The notes beneath the pieces were generated by a model. The model was not told the origin of the DNA and ran no database searches. It saw only the letters and a program-made list of their open reading frames with translations. Shown one piece after another: positions 60,871-64,000 of a stretch of 64,000 bases of DNA. Every line of letters begins with the position of its first letter. Position 1 is the first letter of the stretch. The translations under genes were made by a program, and so were the position numbers. The stretch lies in the NCBI GenBank assembly GCA_964605795.1, contig CAZSDZ010000009.1, positions 1-64,000 on the forward strand. The letters run 5' to 3'. Source of the stretch: JAFGOM01 sp964605795. GTDB taxonomy: Archaea > Halobacteriota > Methanomicrobia > Methanomicrobiales > Methanospirillaceae.

Positions 60871-62004
60871 TCACCTATTTTTCAACCGGTACTGCATGAA
60901 TGCAGAGAAGATAAGACCAGAACAGAATGCAACCGTCAGACCCAGCGGAATGGCGAGAACTGCCATCATTCCCGTTGTCAGTCGATCTGTTGTCCTGACT
61001 CCGTAGACAGCCAGTTGATACGCAACAACACACAGGAGTACCCCAAACATTCCCTGTGGGAGAGCACTGATGATATCCGGGAGAGTACAGATGATTGCAA
61101 GCACAAAGAGGAGGATTCCTCCAAAGACAAGCGAGAGCCCTCCCCGTGCACCAAACCGGTAATGGGCGGCAAGACCACCGGCACCATGACACATCGGAAA
61201 TCCACCGAAGAGGGAGGATGTGATACTCATTATACCAACCGTTCTGCAGAGACGGTCAGGAGAAATTGTTTTTTTATACAGATCGGTTACGAGAAGGGAG
61301 GTAGCAAGAACCGCATTTGTGAGGGTGAGCGGGATCTGGGATGGAACGAGAATAACTGAGGCTTTCAGAAAATCCTCAACAGAAGGGATAACCAGGACCG
61401 GCAGGGGGAGAATGCGAATATCCGGGATGGAAGGAAATCCTGCCTGAATGCCTGCAGCAAGAAATCCTGCACAAATAATGCATATTGCTGAGAGATCCGG
61501 AATGGCATGGTACCGTCTGATAAAAAATAGTACGCTGATAATACCTACTGAAATTATCGTAAACCAGAGATCTTGGAGGATGAAATCAAAGAATGCACTT
61601 TTCACAAAGATAAAGGCCAGACCCAGCTGAACTCCTCTGATAACCGGCTGCGGAATTATCTTCTCGATCTTCTCCATGCAACCAAGCATCCCGATTGCAA
61701 GACAGATGATTCCAACAAGGATTCCTGATGCTGCAACCAGGTTTGCCGAGAGGTGCCCGGCGATAGCTATCGCGCCTACCGCTTTTAAGGGTTCTACCGG
61801 GACAGGGATTCGGTACCAGAAACCAGAGATCCCATAAAAGACAGCAGCCCAGACCAGCATAAGAGAGATACTCATCCCGCATGTAATCGAGACCGCAAAT
61901 AACAGGGGAAGAACTGTTCCAAAATTCCCTCCACTACCGGCAAGTTCCCGAACGATGTACGGGAACCGGGATGTGAGCGTATCAGGCAGCATGGGAACAT
62001 TCAT
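60871..62004 (-). CDS. MOT1-like molybdate permease
   Basis: 377-residue membrane protein with about ten spans. GSGGNFGTVLPLLFA and FWYRIPVPVEPLKAVGAIAI match the MOT1/SulP-like molybdate transporter signatures (G..GT..P and P.PVQP-K). FGGFPMCHGAGGLAAHYRFGAR and GMFGVLLCVV follow. Overlaps tupC by 23 bases, so it is expressed with the tungstate ABC transporter. A secondary route for molybdate (or sulfate) uptake. Confidence 0.85.
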   Translation of the reverse strand: MNVPMLPDTLTSRFPYIVRELAGSGGNFGTVLPLLFAVSITCGMSISLMLVWAAVFYGISGFWYRIPVPVEPLKAVGAIAIAGHLSANLVAASGILVGIICLAIGMLGCMEKIEKIIPQPVIRGVQLGLAFIFVKSAFFDFILQDLWFTIISVGIISVLFFIRRYHAIPDLSAICIICAGFLAAGIQAGFPSIPDIRILPLPVLVIPSVEDFLKASVILVPSQIPLTLTNAVLATSLLVTDLYKKTISPDRLCRTVGIMSITSSLFGGFPMCHGAGGLAAHYRFGARGGLSLVFGGILLFVLAIICTLPDIISALPQGMFGVLLCVVAYQLAVYGVRTTDRLTTGMMAVLAIPLGLTVAFCSGLIFSAFMQYRLKNR

Positions 62005-63073
62005 CCGGAATACAGTGAACTGATGATGCTTTAAAGGATACCGTTACCGGGATGCCGGGTGCAAGAAGAAGATCCTGCATGGACTGCCAGGTGACCTGCA
62101 CCGACAACCTGAATTTTCCATGGTGTATTCGTATTGTACTGATCATCCCAAAGGGCTGAACCGATTCAATGACTCCGGTAATAACATTGCGTGCACTTGT
62201 CTCTGCATCGGGTCCACGGTGAAGTGTTATCTCTTCTGGTCGTATCGCAATGGTTACCGGCGTTTGTGACGGCATCTCACCGAGTGCATATACCAGTACT
62301 CCATCGGTTTGTATTACCGCCATACCGTCTTTATTCCTGATAACTGTCCCGGTAAGAATATTGCCAATCCCGATAAATTGTGCGACAGCTCCGGAACAGG
62401 GACGGGAGAAGAGATCTAATACGGTTCCTGACTGGATAAACCGGCCTTCCATCATCACGGCCACCCTTTCTGCGAGCCGTTGGCCCTGGAAAAGATCATG
62501 GGTTGCCATGATGACCGTTGTATTACACTCCCGGTTATAGCGGCGGATGAGGTTCTCAATCACCTCAGTAGAGATGGGATCAAGATTTGCTGTCGGTTCA
62601 TCGAGGATGAGAATCTGAGGATCGGTGATAAGTGCCCGTGCCAGAGCCACCCGTTGTTTCTCACCACCAGAAAGGGTAGACGCGTTCCGGTTCTCAAACC
62701 CGGACAGTCCAATCTCCCCGATTTTCTGCATAACCCTTTCATCTATCTCTTTTTTGGAGTAATGCCGATACCGGAGACCTAATGCGATATTGTTAAAGAC
62801 CGAGTCATGAAATGCAATGGTGTCCTGAAAAACCATTCCCATCTTCCTTCTTACCTGATTCCGGTCTTGTGTCTCGTGGATAGAAACGCCGTCGAGGAAA
62901 ATCCTCCCCAGAGAAGGGGTCTCTAAAAGATTGAGTATCCGTAAGAGTGTCGTCTTCCCCTGGCCCGAAGGTCCGATAATGGCAAATATCTCTCCTGTTT
63001 TTATCGTCTCAGAAACCCCGGAGAGGATATCCTTCCCATCAAATGACTTCCTGATGTTGTCTATCTGTATCAT
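61982..63073 (-). CDS. tupC: Tungstate/molybdate ABC transporter ATP-binding protein
   Basis: About 363 residues. Walker A GPSGQGKT (34-41), signature LSGGEKQRV, Walker B ILILDEPTANLDP, switch H in MATHDLFQG. A C-terminal TOBE-like domain may bind oxyanion for regulation. Start ATG 63073 is preferred (GGTGA at good spacing); GTG 63082 is possible and overlaps the tupB stop. Partner of tupB and tupA. Could serve molybdate too. Confidence 0.9.
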   Translation of the reverse strand: MIQIDNIRKSFDGKDILSGVSETIKTGEIFAIIGPSGQGKTTLLRILNLLETPSLGRIFLDGVSIHETQDRNQVRRKMGMVFQDTIAFHDSVFNNIALGLRYRHYSKKEIDERVMQKIGEIGLSGFENRNASTLSGGEKQRVALARALITDPQILILDEPTANLDPISTEVIENLIRRYNRECNTTVIMATHDLFQGQRLAERVAVMMEGRFIQSGTVLDLFSRPCSGAVAQFIGIGNILTGTVIRNKDGMAVIQTDGVLVYALGEMPSQTPVTIAIRPEEITLHRGPDAETSARNVITGVIESVQPFGMISTIRIHHGKFRLSVQVTWQSMQDLLLAPGIPVTVSFKASSVHCIPDECSHAA

Positions 63074-63078
63074 GACCT

Positions 63079-63765
63079 TCACCGGTTCTGAACAAAGCCG
63101 AGCAGTAGGTTAATTACCAGTGCGATAACGAGGAGGATGATCCCCAACGCCAGGGAGAGACTGAAATTGCCCATGGAGGTCTGGAGTGAGATCGCGGTTG
63201 TAAGAACCCGGGTATGGCCCTTGATATTTCCTCCTATCATGATAGCGGTTCCAACTTCTGATATTGCCCGTGAAAATCCCACGATCAACGCTGCCATGAT
63301 GGCAAACCGTGCTTCCCGTACATGGCTGCGCAGAAACTGGAGAGGAGAGGCACCTAAGGATCGGATCGTATCGGTGATGCCGGGATTAACTGACTGAAGA
63401 GCAGTGATGACGAGGCCTGTCATGATAGGGATTATCAGCACGGCCTGGCCAAATATCATCCCGTTTGGAGTGAACATCCAGCCAAGGTACCCGAGGGGTC
63501 CGGAGCGGGAGAGTATCATGAAACAGAGGAGACCGACAACGACGGTAGGGAGTGCATAGAGTGTCTGAATGACACTAATCACGGTTCTTTTCCCTGGGAA
63601 GTCCCGGAAGGCAATTACTGCCCCGATTGGCAGCGCAATTGCTGCACTGATAAGCGTTGATGAGCATGTTATCGCTAACGTCCTGACCGTGATGTCGATA
63701 ACCTCAGGATCTGCCGCCATTACCAGTCCAAACGCAATACCGATACCGGTGATCAGATCATTCAT
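63079..63765 (-). CDS. tupB: Tungstate ABC transporter permease
   Basis: 228-residue permease with about six spans. TupB-like: LPIGAVIAFRDFPGKR near the N-terminus and TIRSLGASPLQFLRSHVREARF, with the EAA-type coupling loop near GFSRAISEVGTAIMIGGNIKGHTRVLTTAI. This sequence type is characteristic of TupB and differs from ModB and WtpB. Lies between tupA and tupC. Confidence 0.92.
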   Translation of the reverse strand: MNDLITGIGIAFGLVMAADPEVIDITVRTLAITCSSTLISAAIALPIGAVIAFRDFPGKRTVISVIQTLYALPTVVVGLLCFMILSRSGPLGYLGWMFTPNGMIFGQAVLIIPIMTGLVITALQSVNPGITDTIRSLGASPLQFLRSHVREARFAIMAALIVGFSRAISEVGTAIMIGGNIKGHTRVLTTAISLQTSMGNFSLSLALGIILLVIALVINLLLGFVQNR

Positions 63766-63800
63766 AAGAACGAATGGTATGATGAAAAAAGAAGAGGAGG

Positions 63801-64000
63801 TTATACAACCGGGGTGGTAGTCTCTTCAACCAGCACACCGATCTTTTCTTCATTTCCTAACGCAGGGCTGAAGTAGGCTGTTCCTTTCTCCAGGGTGCCG
63901 TAGGTTCCGATGATATCCTGTACTTCAGGGCTTATCATGAAGTTCTCCCATTTCTTTGCCATCTCCGTGTTCACGTCCGGACAGAGATCAGGGTTAATCC
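63801..64000 (-). CDS. tupA: Tungstate ABC transporter substrate-binding protein, C-terminal part
   Basis: Only the last 66 residues are inside the window; the gene continues past 64000. Reading gives INPDLCPDVNTEMAKKW, then FMISPEVQDIIGTYG and a stop (TAA, 63801-63803). This fits the closing lobe of TupA-type binding proteins, which carry a similar INP-PxVN segment. Secreted or lipid-anchored, delivering tungstate to TupB. Separated from tupB by about 35 bases. Confidence 0.85.
   Translation of the reverse strand, partial: INPDLCPDVNTEMAKKWENFMISPEVQDIIGTYGTLEKGTAYFSPALGNEEKIGVLVEETTTPVV

Noticed and set aside
1..64000. CRISPR arrays, rRNA and tRNA genes
   Set aside because: No regularly spaced repeats, rRNA-like conserved stretches or foldable tRNA cloverleaf found by reading; weak small RNAs could be missed.

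Overview
The window comes from a hydrogenotrophic, formate-using methanogenic archaeon. It closely resembles Methanospirillum (Methanomicrobiales), with M. hungatei the best guess from gene content. It encodes formylmethanofuran dehydrogenase (fwdG, fwdF and fwdDBAC), formyltransferase (ftr), a cytosolic heterodisulfide reductase with its delta adaptor (hdrCBA-mvhD) and two formate dehydrogenase loci. It also has archaeal-type TATA boxes and strong GGAGGTGAT ribosome binding sites. No rRNA, tRNA or CRISPR array was found. Species assignment is inference.

Layout. 1-5.7 kb is a defence-like or accessory region: the 3' end of a type I restriction HsdR gene, an AT-rich two-gene unit resembling a HicB/HicA pair, a small overlapping gene cluster of unknown function, and an OLD-like ATPase/nuclease. 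5.8-9.9 kb is one large secreted subtilisin-like protease with PKD domains and an internal duplication. 10.0-16.5 kb is a complete, overlapping trpEGDCFBA operon (minus strand) behind a palindromic promoter. 16.8-23.7 kb (plus strand) holds an aldehyde dehydrogenase, endonuclease IV, a NosD-like surface protein, a CobZ/PgpA-like protein and an unusual membrane-anchored TPR-diadenylate cyclase. 23.7-37.3 kb holds ftr, fdhA-fdhB-fdhC with a short FdhA, two paralogous zinc-ribbon proteins, a pair of secreted 12-cysteine-tail proteins, a SpoIIM-like membrane protein and a second fdhAB.

37.9-43.3 kb is fwdG-fwdF-hdrC-hdrB-hdrA-mvhD, and 47.4-51.7 kb is fwdDBAC. Between them lie a structured intergenic region, a response regulator cut off at the start of a PAS domain, and a transposase. 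fwdDBAC has tandem promoter-like repeats and a long hairpin-rich leader. 51.8-54.4 kb carries a methyltransferase, a small partner gene and an MFS transporter. 54.7-64 kb is a molybdenum/tungsten block: two moeA genes, a molybdenum-storage-protein homologue, a MOT1-like molybdate permease and tupCBA tungstate ABC transport genes. A ParD/ParE-like toxin-antitoxin pair, two small conserved genes and a SemiSWEET protein are interspersed.

How the parts fit. Formate is imported by FdhC and oxidised by FdhAB. Electrons pass through MvhD and HdrA, where flavin bifurcation sends one stream to heterodisulfide (HdrBC) and the other through the FwdF/FwdG polyferredoxins to FwdABCD. FwdABCD reduces CO2 to formylmethanofuran, and Ftr moves the formyl group to tetrahydromethanopterin. 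Fdh and Fwd need a Mo/W-bis-pterin cofactor, supplied by the uptake, storage and MoeA genes at the right end.
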